From Adenophora triphylla var. japonica (lineage: Eukaryota; Streptophyta; Magnoliopsida; Asterales; Campanulaceae): 64,000 nt of DNA. This document shows positions 44,076 to 56,343 of the stretch, one piece after another. The notes beneath the pieces were generated by a model. It searched no databases. It saw only the letters and a program-made list of their open reading frames with translations, and was not told the origin of the DNA. The stretch is from positions 86,001 to 150,000 of the forward strand of contig JAFEMH010001451.1 of assembly GCA_022495995.1 (NCBI GenBank), written 5' to 3'. Each line of letters begins with the position of its first letter. Position 1 is the stretch's first letter. The position numbers and the translations under genes are program-made.

Positions 44076-47000
44076 TTACTTACCTAAATGATCAAACAAC
44101 TCAGGATACTTCTGCCTCATCTCAGATTCCAATTCCCTAGTAGCTTCCTCAATGGTGTGATTCTTCCAAAGAACTTTCACCACGGGAATACTTTTGGTAT
44201 GCAATTCCCGAACCTGCCTCTCCAGAATCCGCAATGGTACCTCCACATAGGTCATATCCGCCTGGACATCCTCAGGAGGAGAACTCAATACATGAGAGGA
44301 ATCATAACAGTACTTCCTCAACATGGACACATGAAACACATCATGGAGAGAAGAAAGAGACGGAGGTAGAGCCAATCGATAGGCTAACTCTCCTACCCTC
44401 TCTAACACCACAAATGGACCAAAAAATCTAGGAGTCAACTTCCCTTTGTTGCTAAACCTTTTGATCCCCGTTCTTGGTGAGATCTTCAAGAATACCAAAT
44501 CACCAACCTGAAAGGATAACTCCCTTCTTCTAGTGTCGGCATAGCTCTTCTGACGACTCTGGGCTGTCCTCAATCTGTCACGGATCACTTTGATCTTCTC
44601 AGTTGAGTCTCTAACCAAATCTGGACCCCAAAGTCTAGCCTCACCAACCACGTCCCAACACATTGGGGACCGACATTGTCTACCCATCAGTCTGAGGATG
44701 AAATGTTGTGCTAAAACTCAGCTTAGATCCCAGGGCTTCATGCAAAGCCCTCCAAAACCACGAGGTGAATCTCGGATCCCTATCAGAAACGATGTTGACA
44801 GTTACCCCATGCAATCTCACAATCTCACGGATATACAACTGGGCCAATCTCTCTAATGAATACTTGGTTGAAACTGCTAGAAAATGAGCTGATTTGGCTA
44901 ATCTATCCACAATCACCCATATAGCGTCCATCTTCCTCGGAGTAGGAGGCAATCCTGTCACAAAATCCATAGAAATGCCCTCCCACTTCCACTCAGGAAT
45001 ATCCAATGGTTGAAGCAATCTTGCTGGTCTCTGATGCTCAGCTTTGATCTGTTGGCAAGTCAAACACTTTGATACAAATTCTGCAATCTCCTTTTTCATG
45101 CCATTCCACCAGTAACCCCTTTTCAAATCCTGATACATTTTGGTGCTTCCTGGATGAATAGCAAATTGGGACTTATGGCCATCCTCTAATACCTGCCTTT
45201 TGATCTCTGGGGAAGAAGTTACGTAAATCCTGCCTTTGAATGTTAGAATTCCATCCTGGTTCAATGAAAACTTCCCAGTCTTGCCATCTTGCAATTTCTC
45301 CCTGATTTTCTTCAATTCATCATCATTCAGCTGAGCTTCCATAAGATCTGTATATAAAGTAGGAACAAATCTAAGATTAGCAAACAACATATCACCTCTC
45401 AATTCTCGAGATACCAAGGAGGATAAATGAGCCTTACGGCTAATAGCATCAGCCACCACGTTAGCTTTCCCGGGATGATAGGAAATGACACAATCATAGT
45501 CCTTCAGAAGTTCCAACCAATGCCTCTGTCTATTGTTCAATTCCTTCTGGGTAAACAAATACTTCAAGCTCTTATGATCTGTGAATATCTCAAATTTGGC
45601 CCCATACAAGTAATGTTTCCACTTATGCAACGCAAACACAATAGCAGCCAACTCCATATTGTGGGTAGGATAATTCTGCTCTGCTGGTGATAACTTCCTC
45701 GAAGCTTACGCAATTACCTTCCCATTTTGCATAAGGACACAACCCAATCCCTCTTTAGAAGCATCACTGAATATAACAATGTTCTCACAACCCTCTGTAA
45801 GTGTAAGAATAGGAGCTGAAGTCAATCTCTTCTTCAGTTCAGTAAAGCCAGCTTCACACTTAGCATCCCAAATAAATGGTACATCCTTCTGAGTCAATCT
45901 GGTCAACGGAGTTGCAATCCTCGAAAATCTCTCAATAAATCTTCGATAGTACCCTGCTAACCCAAGGAAACTACGAACCTCTGTCACAGTAGAAGGCTGT
46001 TTCCAGTTGACTACGGCCTCAATCTTTGCAGGATCCACGGCAATACCAGTACTGGATACCACGTGACCCAAGAAAGAAATTTGTTCCAGCCAAAACTCAC
46101 ATTTGCTGAACTTTGCAAATAACTGTTTCTCACGAAGCACGGATAAAACAATTCTCAAGTGCCTCTCGTGATCTTCCCTGGATTTTGAGTATACCAGGAT
46201 ATCATCAATAAAAACTACCACAAAACTATCAAGATACGGCTTGAAGATCCTGTTCATCATGTCCATAAAGACCGCAGGTGCATTAGTCAAACCAAATGGC
46301 ATAACAAGAAATTCATAATGCGCGTACCTTGTTTTGAAAGCTGTTTTAGAAACATTATCTGGCTTGATTTTCAACTGATGGTATCCGCTACATAAATCCA
46401 ACTTGGAATATATAACAGAACCTTGGAGTTGATCAAATAAATCGTCAATGTGAGGAAGAGGATATTTGTTCTTAATAGTAGCTTGATTCAGTAATCTATA
46501 ATCAATACACAACCGCAATGTACCATCCTTCTTCCTAACAAACAAAACTGGTGCTCCCCAGGGTGACACACTGGGACGAATAAAACCCCTGTCTAACAAC
46601 TCCTGCAACTGAATTTTCAACTCTTTTAACTCAGCTGGAGCCATTCTGTAGGGTGCTTTAGAAATTGGTGCAGTACCCGGCAATAAGTCAATACAAAATT
46701 CCACCTCTCTATCAGGAGGCATAGAATACTCAGTTGAGAATACGTCACTAAACTCATTCACAACTGGAACACAAGATAAATCAGGAGACTTCTTACCAGA
46801 GTCTACCACATATGCCAAGTAACCCTCACACCCTTTTGATAACAACTTTCTAGCCTTTAGTGCAGAAATAACATGAATACCAAATAAAGATTTATCAGCA
46901 TCAAATACAAACACAGGCATATCAGGCATAGAAAAGGTGACTCGCTTTCTGCGACAGTCCACCAAGGCATGACAAGAACTCAACCAGTCCATGCCTAAAA

Positions 47001-48356
47001 TAACATCAAAATCTTGGATTGGTAACTCTACCAAATCCACTGGCAACACATGCCCACATATAATCACCTCACAGTCATGATAGATCAAAGAGGATTCGAG
47101 ATGCTCTCCCACAGAAGTAGAAACCTCTAGCACATAAGGTAATAACTCAGGCAACTTATGCAATGTAAATGCAAAATGAGATGCCACATAAGAATGAGAC
47201 GATCCAGGGTCGATAAGAATACAAGCCCTGACCCCTGAGACAGGGACAATACCTCTAATGACTGTAGTGGGGTCTGCCTCACCTCGGTCCAAAGCAAACA
47301 CTCTACCTTGCACCCTTTCTTTAGGTTTCCCCTCAACATCTCTTTTCACACCACCTTTGGGCTGGTCACCCTGCTGTTTACCACCCGCAGCTTGACCCTT
47401 TTTGAACTTAGGACAATCCTTTTTGAAGTGCCCCATCTCGCCACAATTCAGACATTTACCCTGTTTCCTCCAACAGCTATCTTCAGAATGCCCTATCCTC
47501 TTGCAAAAGTTGCAAATAGTCCCAAATTGTCTAGATACAGGATGAGTTAAAACTATTACTGTTCCTCCCTTAGCCACTCCAGAAGTTGAGGATTTAGGCT
47601 GACTCTTGCTCTGACCTGAACTCTGGCCTGAAAACTTAACCTTGCTTCCACTACCCTCAGATTTACCTCGATGTTCCTCAATGTCATTTTCAATTCTGTA
47701 GGCCGTATTTACTGCCGCCTGGTAGCTAGGAAAATCATGAGTTAATAATTGCTTTCTGAACTCCAATCTGAGTCCCTTAACAAACCTATATACTCTCCTT
47801 CCTTCATCTGGTACAAGATGTGTGCAATACATTGCTAGCTCTGTAAATTTTGCAGAATACTGGGCCACTGACAATGCCCCCTGCTCAAGCTTCAGGAACT
47901 CTACCTCCTTCTTGTCTTTAGTAATCCCGAGAATGAAATGATCCTTGAATTTCCCAATGAACTTGTCCCAAGTCTGGGGCGTGTGATCCCGCTCCCAGCT
48001 TTCCTTAAGGATTTGCCACCAATGTTCAGCAGACCCTCTAAATTGAGCACTGCACATCTGAATTTTTCTTCATCTGTGCTCTCCATTGCAACAAAGATTT
48101 TATTCATAACTTCAAGCCACCTCTCTGCTATCAATGGATCTGGATCCCCATTGAAACTTGGTAGAGATAACTTGATAAACTTTTCTAACCCATGTGTTGG
48201 CCTTGCCTCAGGTTGTTGCTGTGCTCTACCCTGAGCTGCCATATTCTGGAGGAAAACCCAAAACATAGCCATCATCTCAGCGTTCTGGTCTCCCCCAGCT
48301 CCTTGATCACCAATGTTCCCCTGATCTCTCTGCTGGTCAACACCATTCCCAGCCAT
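44076..48356 (-). pseudogene. gag-pol: Gag-pol polyprotein of E4 (Tekay-like chromovirus)
   Basis: The ATG at 48356 starts gag (LPSFNGDPDPLIAERWLEVM). A 1-nt frameshift near 48055 moves into the main frame 48057-45706. That frame holds two CCHC knuckles ([28 protein letters not shown]), a protease with [13 protein letters not shown], and RT with [16 protein letters not shown] at ~45703 replaces Tyr at the start of RNase H. The next frame (45657-44680) has [14 protein letters not shown] and the integrase zinc finger and core ([29 protein letters not shown]). A deletion after FHPQTDG removes the segment with the catalytic Glu and joins [10 protein letters not shown]. The C-terminus (44687-44076) ends in a chromodomain-like tail (PVVKVLWKNHTIEEATRE). 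It is clearly inactive. Confidence 0.95.
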
Positions 48357-48437
48357 TACAATAATCCCTACATTAAACACTCGATGTCAGATATCACACA
48401 CTCCCCCTTAGACTAGACATTTACCCTTGACTTCTAG

Positions 48438-48454
48438 CCAAAGCTCTGATACCA
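48438..48454 (-). promoter_or_regulatory. Primer binding site of E4
   Basis: The minus strand TGGTATCAGAGCTTTGG begins 3 nt from the LTR end. It matches the common initiator tRNA-Met type PBS of chromoviruses. Confidence 0.9.
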
Positions 48455-48457
48455 ACT

Positions 48458-50140
48458 GTGGGCGCCTCCCAACTCCCGGACCTATAAACCGTGTCCCAGG
48501 ATGGAGGGTCCCAATATACTATATTTTAAAAAACTTTTCTTTACTTTAACTGGAAAAGTAAACAACCCTTTTTCAACACGATTTCAAAATAACCTCTCTA
48601 CTCGGAGGCGATATATAAACCTGTTTTAAACCAAACACAACCTGTTTTTACAAACTATACAACTGGGAAGGCTTACACAAGCCAACCATAAAACAAACCA
48701 ATCCCAAACTGAATTACAACACAACTCAACTGAAACATGTTTATGAGAGTTTTATATACAAAACATTTTCCCAAAATAATAACCACCATAACATTTCCAA
48801 CTCCCCAGACCAACACATACCCTGACAACCAAAAGATGTCCAAACTCCTCCGGCCTCACTGGTCCGGTCTTCCTGTCTCATCGGGATCTAAAAACAGTAA
48901 AGGGAGAAGGGGTGAGATAAAATCTCAGCAAGCTATTATGTATACAGCAATATGCCATACAATATGTAACACATAACCAGGTTGCTCAATAACAATTATG
49001 CAACACCAAACAGGTTGCTCATAATCACATTGGGAAAACAGTAAACACTTTCTGTTACCTTTCCCTTTACCTTTTCCATCTGAATCATATGTAGTACAAC
49101 GGTGGGAGTAATACTCCGCTCTTGTGAATTGCTGGTGCATATTCACGTCTTATACGATCTCTATCGGAGACCCATATAAGATTTCAGCTATCTGAGGAAC
49201 GGTCGTGCCTATCCACAGAAGCGGTACACCCCCAAGCCGTGGCCACAAAAGGGGGAACGGACAGGTATAAGGAAATCTAAACACCTTATGAAATATCTTC
49301 TCATAAGTAATAGTATCCCTTACACCCCCGAGAATCAGCTGATACAACCATATTCAAGCACATAACTGATTCTTGAAAATAAGTCCACCCCATGGGACAT
49401 CAACACATATCTATATATAACATGGTACTGCAACTCATGTTAAACCAATCACAATAGTGCACATATATTTCAACGCTATTGAATAACACAATCCAATGAC
49501 ATGGTATGAATACTCATGCTCAACAATTGAAATAGTACAACACGCATTTACACACTATGTGCACAACTAAGAATGAATATGTAAACACATAAGGGCACAG
49601 TATATATCACATAAGCCCTACATATTCATTACACAATAGATAATCCAGTAACAAGGTATTATCACTCCTGTCCAAACCAATAAAGTAGTGCACAATACAT
49701 TTTATGCACTATATGATCCAATAACCCTATACAGGTCACCATGTAAGGTTACAATATCATATAAGTAGCCCTACGCATTCATCACATAACATTAAACACC
49801 TTCTCTACAGGTTCCAAGTTCAAATACCAAGTTTTACTAACTTTGGTTTAAGTTCCACCATTGCCTTTCAAGCATTTTCAGATCAATATTTAAGGCTCTT
49901 CCCTAAATCATTTTGGCCCATTTCAAACACCATTATATAGTACTAAAGTTGTACTACAAGTTTAGTTAAAGAGGGATTAAATCTATACTCATTTAACTAT
50001 GTTAAAAAGCTTGCAAAGTCAACCCCAGAAACATGTCCTGGGCACGAGTCGTGATGAGTGGCACGAGTCGTGACCAACCCCCGCACGACTGATCAATTTT
50101 CACGACTACTATATACGAGTGACAAGGCCTGGGGAACGAC
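48458..50140 (-). repeat. 5' LTR of E4, cut by E3
   Basis: It starts at the PBS side (minus-strand end GGCGCCCACA) and runs right without reaching the TGTCACG end, because the E3 LTR begins at 50141. Near the break are GGCACGAGTCGTGA (50041), GGCACGAGTCGTGACC (50059) and a cluster of ACGAGT/ACGACT motifs. The remaining part must lie beyond E3, outside the window. No gene is seen. Confidence 0.85.
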
Positions 50141-51784
50141 TGTAAGTACGCCAATCCAATTCACGATCCCTTTTTAGGTGCATTTTAATATGATAAAATT
50201 GCATTAAGGGGCATTTTGGTAAATTCCCGGTCTATTCCGAGACTTCCGGAAACATCTCATAAGTTTCTTACGAAGGAAGTACTTTTCAGTACTTTGCTCA
50301 TGCTAAAGGACCTACAAGGAATAAACCAGTTTTGGACCTTTTGGGTATTAACCTGGAATGTTCCAGAACCAGGTTTTGGCGCCAGAAACGATTATTGGCA
50401 TGTTGTGTCACGCGATACAACGAGCCACGGAAAACAGACACAAGATGCCGTGCGACACAATAAGCCCTCATCAGCAGCCTATAAATTGGATCCTCCCCCT
50501 CTCATTTTTGGATCCCTTTTCCACTCCCTAAGGTCACTCTGCCAAATTCATGCCAGAATACCTCCCCTCTCTCCAAAAACACACACAACACCTACCAATC
50601 CTCACCAATTCAATCCCTCTCACCCAATTCACTCATCTCTCTCATACATCCATACACACCAGCTGAAGACCACAGTTCCTCCTCAGATCTGAGATCCAAA
50701 TCTCATTCCAGCAGCTGAATTGAAGGCTTCTACACCTAACTTGGTGTGGAGGTTGAGGACTACAAGGGTAACGAATTCTCCTCCTCCATTTCTCTCATAC
50801 TTGTCCATTTGCTCCTTGCAATTCACTTCAATCTGTTCATCCACTTGGTAATTGAGCTCCATCTGCTTCAATTATCAAGTGGCAATCGCCATCTCTCTGT
50901 TTAAAGTTGCTTTGCTTGGTTTAATTGCATATTCATAATGTAATTTGAATCATTTTGTTGCTTGTTCATCATGGGAGTGTGGATCTCCCCATATCCACAC
51001 CCCTTGGGTGAATAGTTATGGATTCTTTGTTCTCTGAGTTGTTTTGGTGTTCTAACTTGATCTGGATTGATATCTGTGGATTCTGGTTTTAAATTGTGAG
51101 GTTCCTGCAGATTGGAAATTTGTGTCACGCGACACAACTGGACATGTGGAGCCTTGTGTCACGCGACACAAGTAGCCACTCTGCAGAGATCATTAGTTCA
51201 GTTGTAATTTGTTCATCTAGTTCATCATTTCAGTTGTAATTTGTTTATATAGTTTGCTTGTCACTCAAAACAGAGTGTGGATCCTCAATATCCACACTCA
51301 TTTGAGGTGATTATGTTGCTGAAGTTTGAGCATTTGTAAAACCTCTGCAAGGTGCATTGTTGTGTCACGCGACACAACTGACCCCTCAGGTCCTGTGTCA
51401 CGCGACATAACTAGCCCTTTGTAGCAGGTTCAGTTCAGTTGTAAGTTCTGATTCAGTTTCCATTGTAAAGTGGGATGTGGCCTCCCATGTAAATTGGCTC
51501 ACAGGTTGTAATTCCTCCTTTTGACCAATAAAACAAAGCACTTCTATGCATTTTATCACATATCTTATCATACACGTTTCGCACACACGTTTGGATGTTT
51601 TGGATGTTGAACATAGAAAGACTCGTCTCCGGATGAGGCGTGTTGGGTGAACTCTCGGTTCTTCCCAACATGTAACCTGACCCCCGAACCCAAATTCTCT
51701 TTTCAAAAAGGTTTTCGATGTTTCCTTTAAAACGGCGTGGCGACTCCTAAAAATTATTTTATTTTTTCGGCGAGCGTTCATTCA
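50141..51784 (+). repeat. First LTR of E3
   Basis: The LTR is about 1644 bp and starts TGTAAGTACGCC. A TATA box (CTATAAATT) lies at 50479-50487. Palindromes upstream are at 50398-50426 and 50447-50459, and downstream at 51121-51138, 51153-51172, 51361-51378 and 51393-51411. Two GTGTGGAT...ATCCACAC hairpins lie near 50977-51000 and 51270-51292. The 3' end before the PBS is either 51780 or 51784. Confidence 0.9.
50479..50487 (+). promoter_or_regulatory. TATA box of the first E3 LTR
   Basis: CAGCCTATAAATTGGATCC is 20 bp downstream of the second palindrome. The same arrangement is at ~62218-62226 in the second LTR. Confidence 0.65.
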
Positions 51785-51785
51785 G

Positions 51786-51805
51786 TGGCGACTCCGCTGG
51801 GGACT
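51786..51805 (+). promoter_or_regulatory. Primer binding site of E3
   Basis: TGGCGACTCCGCTGGGGACT follows the LTR with a 1-nt (or 5-nt) gap and matches the PBS of E1. A second copy lies at 63525-63544. Confidence 0.92.
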
Positions 51806-52900
51806 TGAAACTTGATTTTCAAAAGTGGGTCAAACTTTCGTGATTGTTCAACATTCATTTCATTCATTTGTGTGTGCATTGTTGGTGACATTATATGTGT
51901 GTAAATGCATTTATTGCTTTGTTTTATTCCTTTTCCTCCTTGTGTCCCATTTTGGTTTGCTGAGGCTAGGAGTTGAGCTATTGCATTGAGCTTGGAGGCT
52001 GGGGCTGTTTCTGTTCCTCTTGTTCAGATTCTGGAAATGTGACTCCTTCTGTCACGCGACAGATCATGCCCTCTGTGTCCTCTGTCCCGCGACAGTTCAT
52101 GCCACTCTGCAGGATTTAAATTTTTGATACAAGTTGTGATTGTGGGGCAATCCCCATGATCGAATTATGATCCTTTGCTTATTGTACTCTGTGGAAATTA
52201 GTGTGTGTGTGTTTTCCATTTATCACCCCCTTTTCAAATAAAAATAAAAAATAATAATAAAAAAATCATTTTCATAAATAAAGGAACATAGTCATCCTCA
52301 CACTACATCACATAGATCTAGAACCCTCGAGTGCGATTGATGGCATCGCGGACGGTGATGTAATTCGCTTACGCTTGAGCACCTGAAATCAAACCTATCC
52401 CCCTAGCGCATCATAGGTGGTGCCACACTTTTAAAGCTTACCCAACGGTTGGTTTTGACACGCCATTTTCAAATATACTAAAATGAATTGTTTCAAAATT
52501 TTTAATAGGCTTTCGTACCTATCCCAAAACCTAGCACGTGTGGGCATGTTGCCATTGCAACATGGTTTCGCGTATGGACATGTCGTTCCCACGGCATGTT
52601 CTAACGAGAAATCATGTCTTTTTGTCAACATGCACCGACGAGATGTCATGCCGGATTTTTTCTTGAATTTCTTCAGGAATACCCATTATGCTGCCCAATT
52701 TTCTCCAGAAATTGAGGCTGCTCGTCCGTCCCATAAATGCTTCGATTTTATTTAAGTATCATTGCCTATTATTAATTTTTAATCAATACATTTGGTGTAT
52801 TTTCGAATGATGTGTCCCTAAGTTTCCCCGAGGTCTAGAATGCAAAAATAAAGGTTTCCCCCTTTTCCAACCGTTCCTAGGACTTAAAAGACACTGATTT
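51806..52900 (+). other. 5' leader of E3
   Basis: Non-coding. It contains paired palindromes CTGTCACGCGACAG (52049-52062) and CTGTCCCGCGACAG (52082-52095), each followed within a few bases by TCATGCC. An A/T microsatellite is at ~52237-52270. A 90-codon frame at 52483-52755 has no recognisable domain. The first ~455 bp are repeated at 63545-64000. Confidence 0.6.
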
Positions 52901-52904
52901 CTAC

Positions 52905-53318
52905 TTGCACATTAATAAGATGCTTGCACGAGTCCGTCTCATTTCCCTTTCTGCCCTCTCCCATACCTTCTCCAGGTGCTCTCCTCTACCACCTTTTCAA
53001 TTCCCATCCACCTCTCCACCGATGCGGCTATGGCAAGTTGGGTGCATGCTCCGGTCCTCGGTGCTCATTTGGTTCATATTCCCGAGGCAAAAGAAGTTTA
53101 AGTGTCCAAGCAACTGTTTATCTGATTCGGTACCCGAGATGTTTGGTGCAGAGAAGTTTATGGCCGACCAGTCTGGAAGTTCGCATCCCAGGGGTCAGCA
53201 GAGTGCAAATGGTGTGTCCGTCGAAAAGTGGCGAGCTACCCTTGACGACGCTTTTCCTCGTAAGCGGGAGGCCCGGTCGCTTGCTCAGATTGCTCAAGCT
53301 AAGGAAGACGACTTATGA
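52905..53318 (+). other. Unrecognised open frame in the E3 leader
   Basis: About 137 codons are open, with a Ser/Gly/Gln-rich, then basic C-terminal half (FMADQSGSSHPRGQQSANG, then KREARSLAQIAQAKEDDL). A second overlapping frame of similar length exists. It lies where gag would begin and might be a gag remnant or chance. I see no zinc knuckle or capsid block. Confidence 0.25.
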
Positions 53319-54958
53319 ATGACAGAAAGTTTGAGAAGGGTCCTCACCCCATCAATGTCAACGATGCTCTTCCTTCCATACGAGGTTGAAAAAGTCAATC
53401 AGACTTCGTAGGATCTAGAATGTCCCTCTTTGGGAGATGAGTCAGTCAAGTCCACTTTGGACCAGTTTTTTTTGCTTTACAGTAATAAAAATCTTTATTT
53501 CTCTTCTTGCCAGACTCTAGACATCACTTGCACACCGTCATTACACTTAATTGAAATGGTCTCATTCTACATGATCACTTGTGCTGCTCAATCACTAATG
53601 CATTGAAATGACTAATATTTGAATTGATCGGAGTGAGAAAATCGACTCATATCTTTCTCAAATTGGGGCTTATCAACTCCCCACCTTGCATCTCTTATGC
53701 TCACATCTCTTTCATCCTACTCATCAGTTCGTCGCTCAATGAATTTGCATGAATTTTCCTCAAGTAAGCTTAAGCAAACAATAAAGACTTAATCTCATTT
53801 GGATCATTCGGTAGGGATTGCGGTTGAAGCCTTTCACCCTAGGGAAGCCATTACCTCACCCTCACTAAACAATACCCTTTCATTTCAAGATCGGCATGTT
53901 TTGAAACCCTGTTTAGCCATCACCTTTGCTCCTTGCTAAGAGAAGTCCAAGCAGTTCCAAGAAATTAGCTTCGAGAGTCGGCGATGCATAAAATACTCAA
54001 GCCATGAAGGAAGGACAAAGATAATCCTCAACTCCTCAAGAGGCCTTCCAAGTTATCAAAAGAAGGACTTTAGATCCTCACAATTCAGCAAGAATCCTCA
54101 ACTCCTCAAGAGGCCTTCCAAGTTATCAAAAGAAGGACTTTAGATCCTCACAATTCAGCAAGAATCCTCAATTCCTCAAGAGGCCTTCCAAGTTTTCAAA
54201 AGAAGGACTTTGGATCCTCACAACTCAGTAAAAATCCCCGACTTCTCAAGAAGCTCTCCAATGTTCAAAAGGAGCCTGAATTCTCGCAAGTTCACAAAAA
54301 GTTCCCGATAGCTTGGATTTCCTCTCACTAATACCTTCAAATCGATCCCAAGCCATCCTCTAGATTTTATAGTATATTCCCATTACCGAAACCAATCCTA
54401 AGCCATCCTCTCAATTTTAGAGGATACTCCCATTACCACTACCCTTACCTTTGGCCAAAGTCAAAATTTGACCTCTCTTAAAGGCAACCAATCTTCCTCG
54501 CCTTAGAAATCCCAAACACATCCCTGCAAGCCAACCTCTCATCTTTAGAGGTTCAGTTAGTAAAAGGCCTAGTCGACCTCTCGTCTTAAGAGGTCATGAT
54601 ATCCCAAATCACCCGAGGGCCGATCGAAACCCTGAAACCCAGTTGCAGTTCCTATCGGATAATAGTTCTAGTCCAAATCTCTTCGAGATCTAAATCAGAT
54701 TAATCCTTTGTTGCTTGTTTAAATCAGAGCCAAATCCATCTCGGTTCAAGATCATCAATCAAAGATTATGGAATTTCAAATCCTATTCATTTGGCGTTTC
54801 ATGTGAGCATATTTCATTTCCCCTCCGCAAACACTTGCCGTGGATGCCCCACTGGGGCTTCGCATCCGTGTCTTTCATTGACACTCCAAGAGGACATGTT
54901 TTTCAGTTCTCCAATTCTCAAGAGATCCTCGAGTTTCCATTTTCAATCGGGATTTGCC
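53319..54958 (+). other. Non-coding region of E3, with a 70-bp repeat
   Basis: A 70-bp unit starting AATCCTCAACTCCTCAAGAG repeats about four times from 54022 to 54300. Looser CCTCTC/AGAGG repeats follow to 54610. Nothing coding is recognisable. Its position corresponds to E2 35330-36150. Confidence 0.6.
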
Positions 54959-55006
54959 CGAACTACGGTGACCTGAGCTCCTCCCAAGGAGGGGAACGTA
55001 GGCAAC
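54959..55006 (+). other. Conserved non-coding module M1 in E3
   Basis: CGAACTACGGTGACCTGAGC, then TCCTCCCAAGGAGGGGAACG, then TAGGCAACC. The inner arms CTCC/GGAG pair, and outer CTACG/CGTAG are kept. It is the reverse complement of the E1 and E2 copies, as expected from the opposite element orientation. Confidence 0.7.
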
Positions 55007-56343
55007 CATAATTGGTCTGGTCAAAATCACAAACAAATCTCAGAAAATCCGGTCTCCTCAAGGGCCATCCCTATATACAGATCCTCCGTTCCATATTTCC
55101 GAGTTTGATTCTCGATATCAATCGGCTTTCTCCTCAGGATTGATCAAAATATTTGTTCATATCAGGATTGGTGATTGAATAACCCAAACATCAATAAAGG
55201 GTTTTAAGCAGCTTTGTGATCATCGCGAATAAGACAAATTTTCAAGTGTCTCGACAAGTCTTCTTTTCTACATTCTAGGAATATAAAGATAAACACTGTC
55301 TTTCGGTCAGCAGGGGCTTCCATACACTTTTCCACACCTTGTGGTGCTTATACTCTCTCAAAAGAGTCAAACCTAAAGTGAGTGTGTCACAAAATCGGGA
55401 TTCATTCCCACTTTTCGAAAGATGTGCCCCTGCACGTAAACAAACATTCCCGAGTCTTTTCCAATGACTGATTGACCAAAGTTTGAAAGAAGAGCGCCTC
55501 CTTGGCCACACGATGTGTCTGTATGCGATGGGGCTGCATGGGAATTCTGTCAATCTGGGGCTGCACCAGGCTTGGTCCATCGGCTTATTCGAAAGTTTGC
55601 CTTATGGATTCACAAATACCTCCGGAGAGTTCATCAAAAAAAGGGGCTGCCTCCAGTTCACAACAATCTCTCCACACTGGGGCTTTATCGGGAAAGGGGA
55701 TTGCATGTGCATAAGAACTTCTGCGCAGATTCTGGGGCTCGCTTTACAGTCCTGATCCTTGAGGCTAGTTTTGCACTTAAGATTTACTTCATCAAAACAG
55801 GGGCTGCTGTTTTTCTTTCCCTAGGAAAAGGGGTGGTCTTGAGACAAATGTGAGGCTTGGTTGGGAAAACCTGTCAGTGGGGCTGCTTGTGTCACGCAAC
55901 ACAACTTACCTTTTGCTGTCCTGAGCCGTGCGACAGAACTAGCCCAAGATCGTACATCGCAACTCCGCATTCGGTTCCTTCCTGTGGCACTCCCGACTTG
56001 TCCAAATACGCAACCATCAACCATCACTTCATAAACAACACGGGAGAGGCTTCATACACCTCATACACACATTTACCATACACATACAAGCCATCATTCC
56101 ATGTACATATTCCACATATAAACCATACACACGCACTCATCATAACCATCACCTCATCAGTTTTCATTCCCCAAAATGAGATGGATTCGTGCAAAATAAT
56201 AAAGGTAACAATGTAAGTAAGAAATTAACAAATAACCAAGTTTACAGCTTTTTCAGAATAGTGCTTAGAGAGTTAGCCTAGCCTAGAATGTCTGATTCCT
56301 ACAGGGTACAATGAGCAATAAGTCATAAATCAAATCTAGGAGG
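55007..56343 (+). other. E3 region shared with E2, ending at the antisense gene
   Basis: 55050-55450 matches E2 34720-35110. At 55530-55890 TGGGGCT recurs in a loosely periodic way. Palindromic motifs follow at 55887-55904 (TTGTGTCACGCAACACAA) and 55925-55936 (GCCGTGCGACAG). C/A-rich sequence at 56020-56180 is the likely 3' flank of the PMD gene. Short frames here are not credible. Confidence 0.55.
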
